Of a DNA stretch of 64,000 nt, positions 49,054 through 58,769 are shown in pieces. The translations under genes and the position numbers were made by a program. Each line of letters starts with the position of its first letter. Within the stretch, counting starts at the first letter, position 1. Origin of the DNA: Actinomycetes bacterium. Lineage in GTDB: Bacteria > Actinomycetota > Actinomycetes > Mycobacteriales > Mycobacteriaceae. The stretch covers positions 6,196 to 70,195 of the forward strand of contig JAEYMI010000032.1 of the NCBI GenBank assembly GCA_023461275.1, in the 5' to 3' direction. A model generated the notes under the pieces. It searched no databases. It worked only from the letters and a program-made list of their open reading frames with translations, and was not told the origin of the DNA.

Positions 49054-50898
49054 ATGCCAGCCCTGAGGTCACGAACAACCACCGTCGGACGAGAAGCTGC
49101 GGGCGCCCGCGCCCTGTGGCGCGCCACCGGAATGACCGATGGAGACTTCGGTAAGCCGATCGTCGCGATCGCGAACTCCTACACCCAGTTCGTCCCGGGT
49201 CACGTGCACCTCAAGGATGTCGGCGAGATCGTCGCCGACGCCGTCCGCGCAGCCGGCGGCGTCCCCCGCGAGTTCCACACCATCGCCGTCGACGACGGCA
49301 TCGCGATGGGCCACGGCGGCATGCTCTACTCGCTGCCCAGCCGCGAGATCATCGCCGACTCGGTGGAATACATGGTCAACGCGCACACCGCCGACGCGCT
49401 CGTCTGTATCTCCAACTGCGACAAGATCACTCCCGGCATGCTCAATGCCGCGATGCGACTGAACATCCCCACCGTCTTCGTCTCCGGCGGACCGATGGAG
49501 GCCGGAAAAGCCGTCGTCGTCGACGGGGTGGCACAGGCACCGACCGACCTGATCACCGCGATCTCGGCATCGGCGAACAGCAGCGTCGACGAGGACGGCC
49601 TCAGCGAGGTGGAACGCTCGGCATGCCCGACCTGTGGCTCGTGCTCGGGTATGTTCACGGCCAACTCGATGAACTGCCTCACCGAGGCGCTCGGACTTGC
49701 CTTGCCCGGCAACGGTTCCACGCTGGCCACCCACGAAGCCCGCCGCTCACTGTTCTCCCGTGCCGGCAGCGTGATCGTCGACGCCGCCACCCGCTGGTAC
49801 CGCGACGACGATGCATCGGTCCTGCCGCGCAACGTCGCGACGTCGACCGCCTTCCGTAATGCGATGGCACTCGACGTTGCGATGGGTGGCTCCACCAACA
49901 CCGTTCTGCACATCCTGGCCGCCGCCCAGGAAGGCGAGGTCGCCGACTTCGATCTCTCGGTCATCGACGAGATCAGCCGCAATGTGCCGTGTCTGTCGAA
50001 GGTCTCCCCCAACTCCGACTATCACATGGAGGACGTGCACCGGGCCGGCGGCATCCCCGCCATCCTGGGTGAACTGCGCCGCGCCGGACTGATCGACGAC
50101 ACCGCATCGACGGTGCATTCACCCACTCTCGCAACATTTCTCGACGACTGGGACATCCGCAGCGGATCGGCCACCGACGAAGCGTTCGAGCTGTTCCACG
50201 CCGCACCCGGCGGTGTCCGCACCACCACACCGTTCTCCACCGCCAACCGGTGGAGTTCGCTGGACACCGACGCCGCCGGCGGTTGCATCCGCGACCTCGA
50301 ACACGCCTACACCGTTGAAGGCGGCCTGTGCGTGCTGCGCGGCAACATCGCACCCGACGGCGCGGTGCTCAAGACCGCCGGCATCGACGAGGACCTGTGG
50401 CACTTCGAGGGCCCGGCGCGGGTGGTCGAAAGCCAGGAGGAGGCCGTGCAGGTCATCCTGAGCAAGACCATCCAGGCCGGTGAGGTGCTGGTCGTTCGCT
50501 ACGAGGGCCCCGCGGGCGGTCCGGGCATGCAGGAGATGCTGCACCCGACCGCCTTCATGAAGGGCACCGGCATGGGCAAGAAGTGCGCCCTGATCACCGA
50601 CGGCCGGTTCTCCGGCGGATCGTCGGGTCTGTCGGTCGGGCACATCTCGCCCGAGGCCGCTTCCGGCGGCACGATCGGTCTGATCGAGGACGGCGACCCG
50701 ATCCTGATCGACGTCAAAACCCGCACGCTGGAGGTCCAGGTCGACGACGAGGTGCTCGCCGACCGTCGCGCCAAGATGGAAGCCAGCGAACGGCCGTGGC
50801 AGCCCAAGGACCGCCAGCGCACGGTGACCACCGCGCTGCGGGCCTACGCGAAGTTGGCCACCTCGGCCGACCGCGGCGCGGTGCGCAGCGTCGACTGA
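49054..50898 (+). CDS. ilvD: Dihydroxy-acid dehydratase
   Basis: IlvD dehydrates dihydroxy acids to the 2-oxo acids of valine and isoleucine. The 614-residue protein has iron-sulfur ligands in CISNCDKITPGML and CPTCGSCSGMFTANSMN, and the C-terminal segments TDGRFSGGSSGLSVGHISPEA and LVVRYEGPAGGPGMQEML. ATG 49054 has GAGGA about 5 bases upstream. In M. tuberculosis ilvD lies elsewhere (Rv0189c), so its place beside ilvBNC is a difference. Confidence 0.97.
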   Translation: MPALRSRTTTVGREAAGARALWRATGMTDGDFGKPIVAIANSYTQFVPGHVHLKDVGEIVADAVRAAGGVPREFHTIAVDDGIAMGHGGMLYSLPSREIIADSVEYMVNAHTADALVCISNCDKITPGMLNAAMRLNIPTVFVSGGPMEAGKAVVVDGVAQAPTDLITAISASANSSVDEDGLSEVERSACPTCGSCSGMFTANSMNCLTEALGLALPGNGSTLATHEARRSLFSRAGSVIVDAATRWYRDDDASVLPRNVATSTAFRNAMALDVAMGGSTNTVLHILAAAQEGEVADFDLSVIDEISRNVPCLSKVSPNSDYHMEDVHRAGGIPAILGELRRAGLIDDTASTVHSPTLATFLDDWDIRSGSATDEAFELFHAAPGGVRTTTPFSTANRWSSLDTDAAGGCIRDLEHAYTVEGGLCVLRGNIAPDGAVLKTAGIDEDLWHFEGPARVVESQEEAVQVILSKTIQAGEVLVVRYEGPAGGPGMQEMLHPTAFMKGTGMGKKCALITDGRFSGGSSGLSVGHISPEAASGGTIGLIEDGDPILIDVKTRTLEVQVDDEVLADRRAKMEASERPWQPKDRQRTVTTALRAYAKLATSADRGAVRSVD

Positions 50899-50934
50899 AC
50901 CAAGTATCCGGTCAGCGCGAGTATCGAGTCCGCG

Positions 50935-52029
50935 TCAGAGAAGGTCGGCCGGATTCGATCCGTTGAACACGACCCAGACCGCGACGGCGACGGCGATCGC
51001 GAGGACCAGGATCAATGCCGATCCCCAGGAAGGTCGACGCGACCATCCACGTGGGGCGTCGAGCGAGATGCGGCCCGGTCCGGTGAGGATGATGGCCGCG
51101 GCACAGATTGCGAGCAGGATCTCGTATTCCAGACCGGGGCCCGATTGGCCGGTCGCGAAGAACCAGATGCCGCCGGCGACGGTGGCCTTGAAGGTGGTGG
51201 CGATGATCATCACGCCCAGCACCGCCGACGCGGCCAGGGGTGTCGCCAGACCCAGGATCAGCAACAGACCGCCGATCGATTCGCTGAGCGCTCCGACGAT
51301 CGCGAGTGGCCGTGCCGCGTCGGGGACGAAGCCGACCGATGTGTTCTGACTGTTGACCAAGAACGACTCGAAGCCGTCGAGTCCGGGACCGTTCCACCAG
51401 CCGAAGAGTTTCTGCATGCCGTGTGCCATCGCGATGGCACCGACGGCGACCCGCAAGATCAGCAAGCCGAGGTCGAGCGTGCCGCGGCCGGTCCGCGCGG
51501 GGGCATAGTCGTCGTCTTCTTCGTCGTCACGGCGTTTGCGGCGTCGGGTCTCCTGCTCGTCGACGGCCGGTGCGGCCGCCACCGGCAGCGTCGGCTCGGC
51601 ATCGGCGGGCTCGGCAAGGGCCGTGGTCGTCGGTAGCTCGTCTTCGGCGTAGTTGACGGCCGAGTAGGCCTGGGTCGGTTCCGACGATGCGAAAGCAGTC
51701 GTCGGAGTGCGATCGGCCGTGTCGTCGCGGGGTGACGCGGCGATCGGGGTGGTCTCGGGAACGTAGGGAGCGGGCGTGGGCGGTTCGGGGTTCGGCGCGG
51801 TCGGTGCCCGCGGTACCGACATGCGGGTGGTCGATACCTCGTCGGGATCGAGGTCGTCGAGGTCGTCGACACGCGTCATTCCCGACCGCCGTTGATGGTG
51901 GCGATCGAAAAAGGAATCACGGTCTGCGGGCACCGGACGGCGCGCGTCGGGGTCCTGTGCGGAGAACCGTCCGGTCGGCTCGTCGTACGGACTGGAACCG
52001 CTGCCGGAGTTCTGGTCGCGTTCGCTCAC
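50935..52029 (-). CDS. DoxX-family membrane protein with long disordered N-terminus
   Basis: Residues 1-180 of this 364-residue protein are acidic, Pro/Thr-rich and likely unfolded (for example PNPEPPTPAPYVPETTP and RRRKRRDDEEDDDYAP). Residues ~185-355 form the DoxX four-helix membrane domain (LGLLILRVAVGAIAMAHGMQKLFGWWNGPGL, FVPDAARPLAIVGALSESIGGLLLILGLATPLAASAVLGVMI). DoxX-like proteins in mycobacteria take part in thiol and redox stress defence with SseA and SodA; the role here is unproven. GTG 52029 follows TAGAGT (52042-52037) by seven bases. Confidence 0.85.
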   Translation of the reverse strand: MSERDQNSGSGSSPYDEPTGRFSAQDPDARRPVPADRDSFFDRHHQRRSGMTRVDDLDDLDPDEVSTTRMSVPRAPTAPNPEPPTPAPYVPETTPIAASPRDDTADRTPTTAFASSEPTQAYSAVNYAEDELPTTTALAEPADAEPTLPVAAAPAVDEQETRRRKRRDDEEDDDYAPARTGRGTLDLGLLILRVAVGAIAMAHGMQKLFGWWNGPGLDGFESFLVNSQNTSVGFVPDAARPLAIVGALSESIGGLLLILGLATPLAASAVLGVMIIATTFKATVAGGIWFFATGQSGPGLEYEILLAICAAAIILTGPGRISLDAPRGWSRRPSWGSALILVLAIAVAVAVWVVFNGSNPADLL

Positions 52030-52111
52030 ATGCCCGACTCTAGGTGTTCGCGCGGCCTGCGCGGTTGATCAGCTCGCGGTGAGTCTCCACCGATCGCCTA
52101 CTGTGGACGCC

Positions 52112-53284
52112 ATGCTTATCGGGCGGAGCGGTCACCGAGGACTCGGGTCCTCGTCGCGAACCGTACGTCAACGTATGGTCACCGCGGTATCGATCGTGGC
52201 GGTGGTCGCCGCACTGGGCGGTTGCGCGGACTTCACCCAGCAGGATCACGACAAGGACGCCGGCGCGTTCAGCGCGAACAACGAGTCGATGGCGATCAAG
52301 AAGCAGCCACCGCCTCAGGAGTCGCCCGCTGAAACGCAGCCGCCGCCACCGCCAGGGCCCTGCGTCGACCCCGATCCGATGGTGATCGCGACCTGCTTGG
52401 CGTCGACGGGCGGGGTGATGCCCGCCGATGAGAAGGGCGATGTGACGGTGGTCGCCGAACGCACCACCGGCAAGATCATCACCACCAAGCGGTACGGTCC
52501 GCAGCGGGTGCTCGGGCAGGCCGACGTCGACGGCTCCGGTGATGGTGGGCTCGTCGACTTCGCGTTCTCCCCCACGTACTCCCAAGATCAGCTGATCTAC
52601 GCGCTCATCACCACCGACTCGGACAACCGGGTGGTGCGGCTGGCCCCGGGTGATGTGCCCAAGCCGATCCTCACCGGAATCCCCAAGGGCGCGACCGGAA
52701 ATATGGGGTCGATGTTCTTCAAGTCGCCGACCGAACTGATCGTGGCTACCGGCAACGCAGGTAACCCGGGTGCCGCGGGTGACCCGTCGTCGTTGGCGGG
52801 CAAAATCCTGTCGGTGACCGCGCTGAGCTCGGGCTCGCAGGCCCGCCCGCGCATTCTTGCCTCAGGACTCGGCTCGAACGTCGCGCTCTGCCCCGACACC
52901 GACAACGGGACGCTGTATCTGTCCGATCAGACCGACACCGAGGACCGGGTTCAGGTGCTGGAGTCCTCCGGCCCGAAGGTGCTGTGGACCTGGCCGGACA
53001 AACCGCAGATCGCCGGTTGCGCAGTGGCGTCGGGCAGCATTTACGTGACCACCACACGGACGCAGCAGATTCAATCGATCAACGTACCCACGCGGGACAA
53101 GCCCACCATCTCGCCGCCGGCAGTGGTGCTCGAAAAGCGTTACGGCGCATTGGGTCGCGTCGCCGCACTCCCCAACGGCATCCTGCAGTTCGCGACGGTC
53201 AACAAGCAGTACGGCAAGCCGGTGAGCACCGACGACCGCGTCGTGAAGTTCTTCCCGCCGTCGTCGACCGAGGACCGGACGTAG
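52112..53284 (+). CDS. lppZ: LppZ-like lipoprotein, glucose/sorbosone dehydrogenase-like beta-propeller
   Basis: This 390-residue exported lipoprotein has a signal helix (MVTAVSIVAVVAALGGC) ending in a lipobox with the lipidated cysteine, then a Pro/Gln-rich linker with a possible disulfide (GPCVDP, ATCLAS). A propeller domain follows with GGLVDFAFSPTYSQDQLIYALIT and SLAGKILSVTAL. The fold resembles PQQ sugar dehydrogenases, but cofactor residues are not clearly retained. Location between cfp6 and gatB fits Rv3006. ATG 52112 follows TACTGT (52099-52104) by seven bases; the frame is open 11 codons upstream. Confidence 0.85.
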   Translation: MLIGRSGHRGLGSSSRTVRQRMVTAVSIVAVVAALGGCADFTQQDHDKDAGAFSANNESMAIKKQPPPQESPAETQPPPPPGPCVDPDPMVIATCLASTGGVMPADEKGDVTVVAERTTGKIITTKRYGPQRVLGQADVDGSGDGGLVDFAFSPTYSQDQLIYALITTDSDNRVVRLAPGDVPKPILTGIPKGATGNMGSMFFKSPTELIVATGNAGNPGAAGDPSSLAGKILSVTALSSGSQARPRILASGLGSNVALCPDTDNGTLYLSDQTDTEDRVQVLESSGPKVLWTWPDKPQIAGCAVASGSIYVTTTRTQQIQSINVPTRDKPTISPPAVVLEKRYGALGRVAALPNGILQFATVNKQYGKPVSTDDRVVKFFPPSSTEDRT

Positions 53285-53303
53285 GTCCTGATCTGTCGGG
53301 GGA

Positions 53304-53663
53304 TCACCGGTAGTAGGTGTCCTGACCCAGGCGGCAGTAGAAGTGCGGTTGCATGTCGACGATGAGCAGCTTCTGGCTCTGTCCGCAGCTGTACCGGATC
53401 TCGGCGGTGACGTGCGGCCCGGAGTCTCTGATCTGCAGGGATCGCACATCGTCGATATCCAGATGCACGACCGTGCGGTGTTCATTCGCGACCAGCAGCG
53501 TGATGAGATCTACGGCCTCATCCCACCACAGGGTGACGACATCACCGTCATTGGTTCGGCATCGAATGTGCTTGATCCACGGCTCATCAGCATCGTCAAG
53601 ACTGACTTCCAACCCGGTGCGCGCCTGGATATCGAGACTGTCGGGGTAGTAGGCGGCTTCCAT
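53304..53663 (-). CDS. Uncharacterised 119-residue protein
   Basis: The soluble protein has no signal peptide or membrane helix. It is rich in Asp and beta-type segments (KHIRCRTNDGDVVTLWWDEAVDLITLLVANE, TVVHLDIDDVRSLQI, HVTAEIRYSCGQSQKLLIV) and has two aromatic clusters (AAYYPD, GQDTYYR). I do not recognise a family. ATG 53663 has ACGGAGG about 8 bases upstream. The palindromic element B lies 37 bp upstream between this gene and gatB; lppZ converges on it with a 19-bp gap. Confidence 0.75.
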   Translation of the reverse strand: MEAAYYPDSLDIQARTGLEVSLDDADEPWIKHIRCRTNDGDVVTLWWDEAVDLITLLVANEHRTVVHLDIDDVRSLQIRDSGPHVTAEIRYSCGQSQKLLIVDMQPHFYCRLGQDTYYR

Positions 53664-53699
53664 TGCATCGCCTCCGTATTGATTGGCCGAATGCTCGAG

Positions 53700-53767
53700 T
53701 TAGCGCTGGGCGTGGACAAACACGCTCACTTTGCAAAGCCAGCGTATTTGTCCAAGCCCAGCGTTAA
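53700..53767 (-). repeat. Palindromic hairpin element, copy B
   Basis: A 60-bp unit from CGCTGGG (53704) to CCCAGCG (53763) is a near-perfect palindrome centred between 53733 and 53734 on TTTGCAAA: 26 of 30 base pairs match, extended by TTAG/TTAA flanks to 29 of 34. It starts two bases after the gatB stop (minus strand) and lies upstream of the ribosome site of the 119-residue gene. Copy A at 42917-42980 shares ends, length and centre. It may be a terminator, an RNA structure or a small mobile repeat. Confidence 0.85.
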
Positions 53768-53768
53768 G

Positions 53769-55271
53769 TCACGAGCAGGCGGCTAACACCAGTTCTTTCA
53801 CGCGGGCCGGATCAGCTTGTCCGCGAGTCGCTTTCATGACGTCACCGACGATCTTGCCGGCCGCTTGGACCTTGCCGCTGCGGATCTTGTCGGCGATGTC
53901 GGGGTTGGCGGCCAGGGCGTCGTCGACGGCCTTCTGCAGCGCCGAGTCGTCGCGAACCACTTCAAGTCCACGGTCGGCGACGATCTGCTCGGGTTCGCCC
54001 TCTCCGTCGAGCACGGCGACGACGACCTGCTGGGCGAGCTTGTTGGTCAGCTTGCCCTCGTCGACGAGGCCGATGACCTTGGCCACCTGAGCCGGCGTGA
54101 TGGCCAGGTCGGCCAGTTCCACCTCACGCGTATTGGCTTGCTGGGCAAGGAAAGACACCCACCAGCTGCGGGCGGCCTCTGGCTTGGCTCCGGCGTCGGC
54201 GGTGGCGATGATGAGATCGATGGCGCCGACGTTGACCAGGTCGCGCATCACCTCGTCGGACACTCCCCACTCCTGCTGGATACGGGCGCGCCGCACCCAC
54301 GGCAGCTCGGGCAGGGTGGTGCCGAGTTCTTCGATCCACGCGGCGTCGGGGGTGACCGGCGGCAGATCGGGTTCCGGGAAGTACCGGTAGTCCTCGGCGG
54401 TCTCTTTCCGACGTCCGGCCGAGGTGGTGCCGTCGGATTCGTGGAAGTGTCGGGTTTCCTGGACGATTTCGCCGCCTGCCTTGAGGACGGCCGCCTGCCG
54501 CTGCATCTCGTAGCGCACCGCGACCTCGACGCTCTTGAGCGAGTTGACGTTCTTGGTTTCCGTGCGGGTGCCGAATTCGGTTGCGCCCTTGGGCATCAGC
54601 GAGACGTTGGCGTCGCAGCGCAGCGAGCCCTGATCCATCCGGACGTCGGAGACGTCGAGGGCCTTGAGCAGATCACGCAGCGCAGACACGTAGGCGCGCG
54701 CCACCTCGGGTGCGCGTTCGCCGGCGCCCTCGATGGGTTTGGTCACGATCTCGATCAGCGGCACGCCGGCGCGGTTGTAGTCGAGCAGCGAGTGGTCGGC
54801 GCCGTGGATGCGGCCCGAACCACCGATGTGCAGCGACTTGCCCGTGTCCTCTTCCATGTGGGCGCGCTCGATCGCGACCCGCCAGGTGGTGCCGTCGGCG
54901 AGTGCGACGTCAAGGTATCCCTCGTAGGCGATCGGCTCGTCGTACTGGCTGATCTGGTAGTTCTTCGGCTGATCGGGGTAGAAGTAGTTCTTCCGCGCGA
55001 ACACGCTCGACGGCCGGATGGAGCAGTTCAGCGCCAGGCCGATGCGGATGGCCGACTCGATGGCCTTCTCGTTGACCACCGGCAACGAACCGGGCATGCC
55101 CAGGCAGACCGGGCAGACCTGGGTGTTGGGGTCGGCGCCGAACTCCGTCGGGCAGCCGCAGAACATCTTGGTCTGGGTGCCCAGTTCCACGTGCACCTCG
55201 AGTCCCAGGACGGGGTCGAACTCTGCGATGACCTGGTCGTAGTCGATGAGGTCGGTGGTGGCGGCAGTCAT
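53769..55271 (-). CDS. gatB: Aspartyl/glutamyl-tRNA amidotransferase subunit B
   Basis: GatB binds misacylated Glu-tRNA-Gln and activates it for transfer of ammonia delivered by GatA. The 500-residue protein has the catalytic domain start GLEVHVELGTQTKMFCGCP with zinc-type cysteines (CGCPTEF, VCPVCLGMPG), QYDEPIAYEGYLDV, HMEEDTGKSLHIG, LLDYNRAGVPLIEIVTKP, and the C-terminal tRNA-binding YqeY-like tail (GKVQAAGKIVGDVMKATRGQADP). ATG 55271 follows TAAACT (55284-55279) by seven bases, so I prefer it to GTG 55277. Confidence 0.97.
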   Translation of the reverse strand: MTAATTDLIDYDQVIAEFDPVLGLEVHVELGTQTKMFCGCPTEFGADPNTQVCPVCLGMPGSLPVVNEKAIESAIRIGLALNCSIRPSSVFARKNYFYPDQPKNYQISQYDEPIAYEGYLDVALADGTTWRVAIERAHMEEDTGKSLHIGGSGRIHGADHSLLDYNRAGVPLIEIVTKPIEGAGERAPEVARAYVSALRDLLKALDVSDVRMDQGSLRCDANVSLMPKGATEFGTRTETKNVNSLKSVEVAVRYEMQRQAAVLKAGGEIVQETRHFHESDGTTSAGRRKETAEDYRYFPEPDLPPVTPDAAWIEELGTTLPELPWVRRARIQQEWGVSDEVMRDLVNVGAIDLIIATADAGAKPEAARSWWVSFLAQQANTREVELADLAITPAQVAKVIGLVDEGKLTNKLAQQVVVAVLDGEGEPEQIVADRGLEVVRDDSALQKAVDDALAANPDIADKIRSGKVQAAGKIVGDVMKATRGQADPARVKELVLAACS

Positions 55272-55328
55272 GGCCACCAGTTTATGTGGGCGAGCCCCAC
55301 ACCTGCGGATCGGGTTGAGCCCGACCGG

Positions 55329-55691
55329 TCAGCGCTTCTTGATCAGCGTGAAGTACGTGGTGGTGCCCGCGCCGCCCGGCATGGTGCCGTAGTAGCCCTG
55401 CGGTGACTTGCGCAGCACGAATCGCGTTCCGCCGACGGTGAAGAATCCGCCGTCGCGGGTCGGGGTGATGCGGTACGGCTGGTTGGGCGCCATGAAGATC
55501 CGGTCGCCGCGAACCACCACATCCGAGCAATGCGGCAGCGGAACGTGATGCCCGCTGATCGAATGGTTGCAGTACTGGTAGGTGCCCTGATCGACCTGGG
55601 CATCGGCCTGGCCGGCACCCAGAGCGAACCCGGAACCCACACCGACGATGGCCGCGGCGCTGACGAGCGCGCCGGTCACAATTCGTTTCAC
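55329..55691 (-). CDS. Small secreted protein of unknown function
   Basis: The 120-residue precursor has a signal peptide (MKRIVTGALVSAAAIVGVGSGFALGAGQADA, cleavage near ADA-QVD). The mature ~88 residues have two cysteines (QYCNHS, PHCSDV) likely bridged, and a beta-rich body (YRITPTRDGGFFTVGGTRFVLRKSPQGYYGTMPGG). I recognise no family. GTG 55691 is preceded by CATAAT nine bases upstream. It lies 58 bp upstream of gatB on the same strand and is divergent from pspC. Confidence 0.78.
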   Translation of the reverse strand: MKRIVTGALVSAAAIVGVGSGFALGAGQADAQVDQGTYQYCNHSISGHHVPLPHCSDVVVRGDRIFMAPNQPYRITPTRDGGFFTVGGTRFVLRKSPQGYYGTMPGGAGTTTYFTLIKKR

Positions 55692-55798
55692 AGTCAGGGG
55701 ATTATGCCGTCGGCAAAGTCCCGGGTTCAGGTCAGGGTCATCCCCGATGCCGCGATCGCCCGACGTGCCTAGCGTGGAAGGTGTCGAAAGGAGACATC

Positions 55799-56044
55799 AT
55801 GTCCGCCCCCGTTCCCACTCCTACCGCTGTTACCGCCCCACGTCTGATGAGGTCTCGCGACGACGCCTGGCTCGGCGGCGTCTGCGGCGGGATCGCCCAA
55901 CGCTACGGCTGGGACCCGACGCTGATCCGCGTCCTGTTCGTGCTGTCAATCCTGCTGCCCGGCCCGCAGGTGCTGCTGTACCTGGTGCTGTGGCTCGTGA
56001 TTCCACGGGAGCCCGCCCCGCTCGCCGTGTCGTACCCTCAGTAG
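55799..56044 (+). CDS. PspC-domain membrane protein
   Basis: The 81-residue protein matches the PspC domain: RLMRSRDDAWLGGVCGGIAQRYGWDPTLIRVLFVLSILL followed by a membrane helix VLLYLVLWLVIPRE. PspC proteins sit in the inner membrane and in some bacteria help sense envelope stress; stand-alone actinobacterial forms are unstudied. ATG 55799 has AAAGGAG six bases upstream. Bases 56045-56126 to the convergent pfkA hold short TTCGCTA/GCGAAC repeats but no gene. Confidence 0.9.
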   Translation: MSAPVPTPTAVTAPRLMRSRDDAWLGGVCGGIAQRYGWDPTLIRVLFVLSILLPGPQVLLYLVLWLVIPREPAPLAVSYPQ

Positions 56045-56126
56045 CCAGAACCGTTCGCTACCAAAGTGTTTGCTCGCGCGTGAAGCATCATTCGCGAACA
56101 ACAACATCGCTCGCGAACGTCCGCCG

Positions 56127-57161
<1,035 letters not shown>

Positions 57162-57275
57162 TGTTGATCGACCTTCCGCCGGGGAGGAGTACGCGCATCA
57201 ATCAATCTAGTTGGCTCGGCTGACTCGTGCCGGGCGACAGTTCGTGCCGGGCGACACACGGACGGCCGGTGCGAA

Positions 57276-58769
57276 TCAGCCGATCGGTCCGCGCGCGGCC
57301 TCGTAGGCCGCACCCACCCGGTAGAGCCGGTCGTCGGCCAGCGCCGGTGCCATGATCTGCAGGCCGACCGGCATGCCGTCGTCGGCCGAGAGGCCCGACG
57401 GCACCGACATCGCGCCGATCCCGGCCAGGTTCACCGGCAGCGTGCACAAATCGAACAGGTACATGGCGAGCGGGTCGTCGACCTTCTCCCCGATCGGGAA
57501 GGCGGTGGTCGGGGTGGTCGGCGAGATGAGGACGTCGACGTCGGCAAAGGCCGCGGCGAAGTCACGCGCGATCAGCGTGCGCACCTTCTGCGCCTGGCCG
57601 TAGTAGGCGTCGTAGTAGCCCGACGACAATGCGTAGGTGCCGATCATGATGCGACGCTTGACCTCTGGGCCGAATCCGGCCTCGCGGGTGAGCGCCATGA
57701 CCTCTTCGGCGCTGTGGGAACCGTCGTCGCCGACACGCAGGCCGTAGCGCATCGCGTCGAATCGGGCGAGGTTACTCGACACCTCCGACGGCAGGATCAG
57801 GTAGTACGCACCGAGTGCGTAGGTGAAGTGCGGGCACGAGACCTCGACCACCTCGGCACCACGGTCGGTGAGGGTCGCCACCGCGGCATCAAAGGAATCG
57901 AGCACGCCCGACTGGTAGCCCTCCCCCTGCAGTTCGGTGACCACACCGATCCGAACACCGGAAAGGTCTTGCTGCGCACCGAGTTTCGCGGCGGCTACCA
58001 TATCGGGTACCGGTGCGTCGATCGACGTGGAGTCGCGCAGGTCGTGTCCGGCGATCACCTGGTGCAGCAGCGCGGTGTCGAGCACGGTGCGGCCGCACGG
58101 ACCACCCTGGTCCAGCGACGAGGCACACGCCACGAGTCCGTAGCGCGAGACGGTGCCGTAGGTCGGCTTCACGCCGACGGTCGCGGTCACCGCGGCCGGC
58201 TGACGGATCGAACCGCCGGTGTCGGTTCCGATGGCCAGCGGCGCCTGATACGACGCCAACGCCGCAGCGCTGCCGCCTCCCGAGCCGCCGGGGATCTTGG
58301 TGACATCCCAGGGATTTCGGGTGACGTGGTAGGCGGAGTTCTCCGTCGAGCTGCCCATGGCGAACTCGTCCATGTTGGTCTTGCCCAGGATCGGGATACC
58401 GGCAGCGCGCAGTCGGGCGGTGACGGTCGCGTCGTAGGGCGGCACCCAACCCTCGAGGATCTTCGATCCGCAGGTGGTCGGTGCGTCGACGGTGGTGAAG
58501 ACATCCTTGAGCGCCAGCGGCACACCGGCCAGCGCCGACGGGGCCTGCCCGCCGGCAATCGCGTCGTCGGCGGCCTTGGCGGCCACAAGCGCCTCGGCGC
58601 CACTGACGTGCAGGAAAGCGCCGAGCTGATCATCGATCTCAGCGATGCGATCCAGATGCGCCTGGGTCACCTCCACCGAGCTGACCTCGCGCGCGGCGAT
58701 CTTGTCGGCGAGTTCGGCGGCGGTCAGACCGGTGAGTTCGCCCGCGGCGCGGGTATCCGGAGTGCTCAC
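57276..58769 (-). CDS. gatA: Aspartyl/glutamyl-tRNA amidotransferase subunit A
   Basis: GatA hydrolyses glutamine to supply ammonia to GatB. The 497-residue amidase-signature protein has the catalytic lysine in PLALKDVFTT, the cis-serine in PGGSGGGSAAALA and the nucleophile serine in TDTGGSIRQPAAV. GTG 58769 overlaps the gatC stop as GTGA. The 114-bp space to pfkA holds no gene. Confidence 0.97.
   Translation of the reverse strand: MSTPDTRAAGELTGLTAAELADKIAAREVSSVEVTQAHLDRIAEIDDQLGAFLHVSGAEALVAAKAADDAIAGGQAPSALAGVPLALKDVFTTVDAPTTCGSKILEGWVPPYDATVTARLRAAGIPILGKTNMDEFAMGSSTENSAYHVTRNPWDVTKIPGGSGGGSAAALASYQAPLAIGTDTGGSIRQPAAVTATVGVKPTYGTVSRYGLVACASSLDQGGPCGRTVLDTALLHQVIAGHDLRDSTSIDAPVPDMVAAAKLGAQQDLSGVRIGVVTELQGEGYQSGVLDSFDAAVATLTDRGAEVVEVSCPHFTYALGAYYLILPSEVSSNLARFDAMRYGLRVGDDGSHSAEEVMALTREAGFGPEVKRRIMIGTYALSSGYYDAYYGQAQKVRTLIARDFAAAFADVDVLISPTTPTTAFPIGEKVDDPLAMYLFDLCTLPVNLAGIGAMSVPSGLSADDGMPVGLQIMAPALADDRLYRVGAAYEAARGPIG

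Noticed and set aside
53700..53767. Copy B considered only as the gatB terminator
   Set aside because: It lacks a T run, and a second related copy with the same ends sits where another hairpin already follows ilvC. The terminator role remains possible but does not explain the shared sequence.
53817..55406. Plus-strand frame of about 529 codons opposite gatB
   Set aside because: Antisense shadow of gatB.
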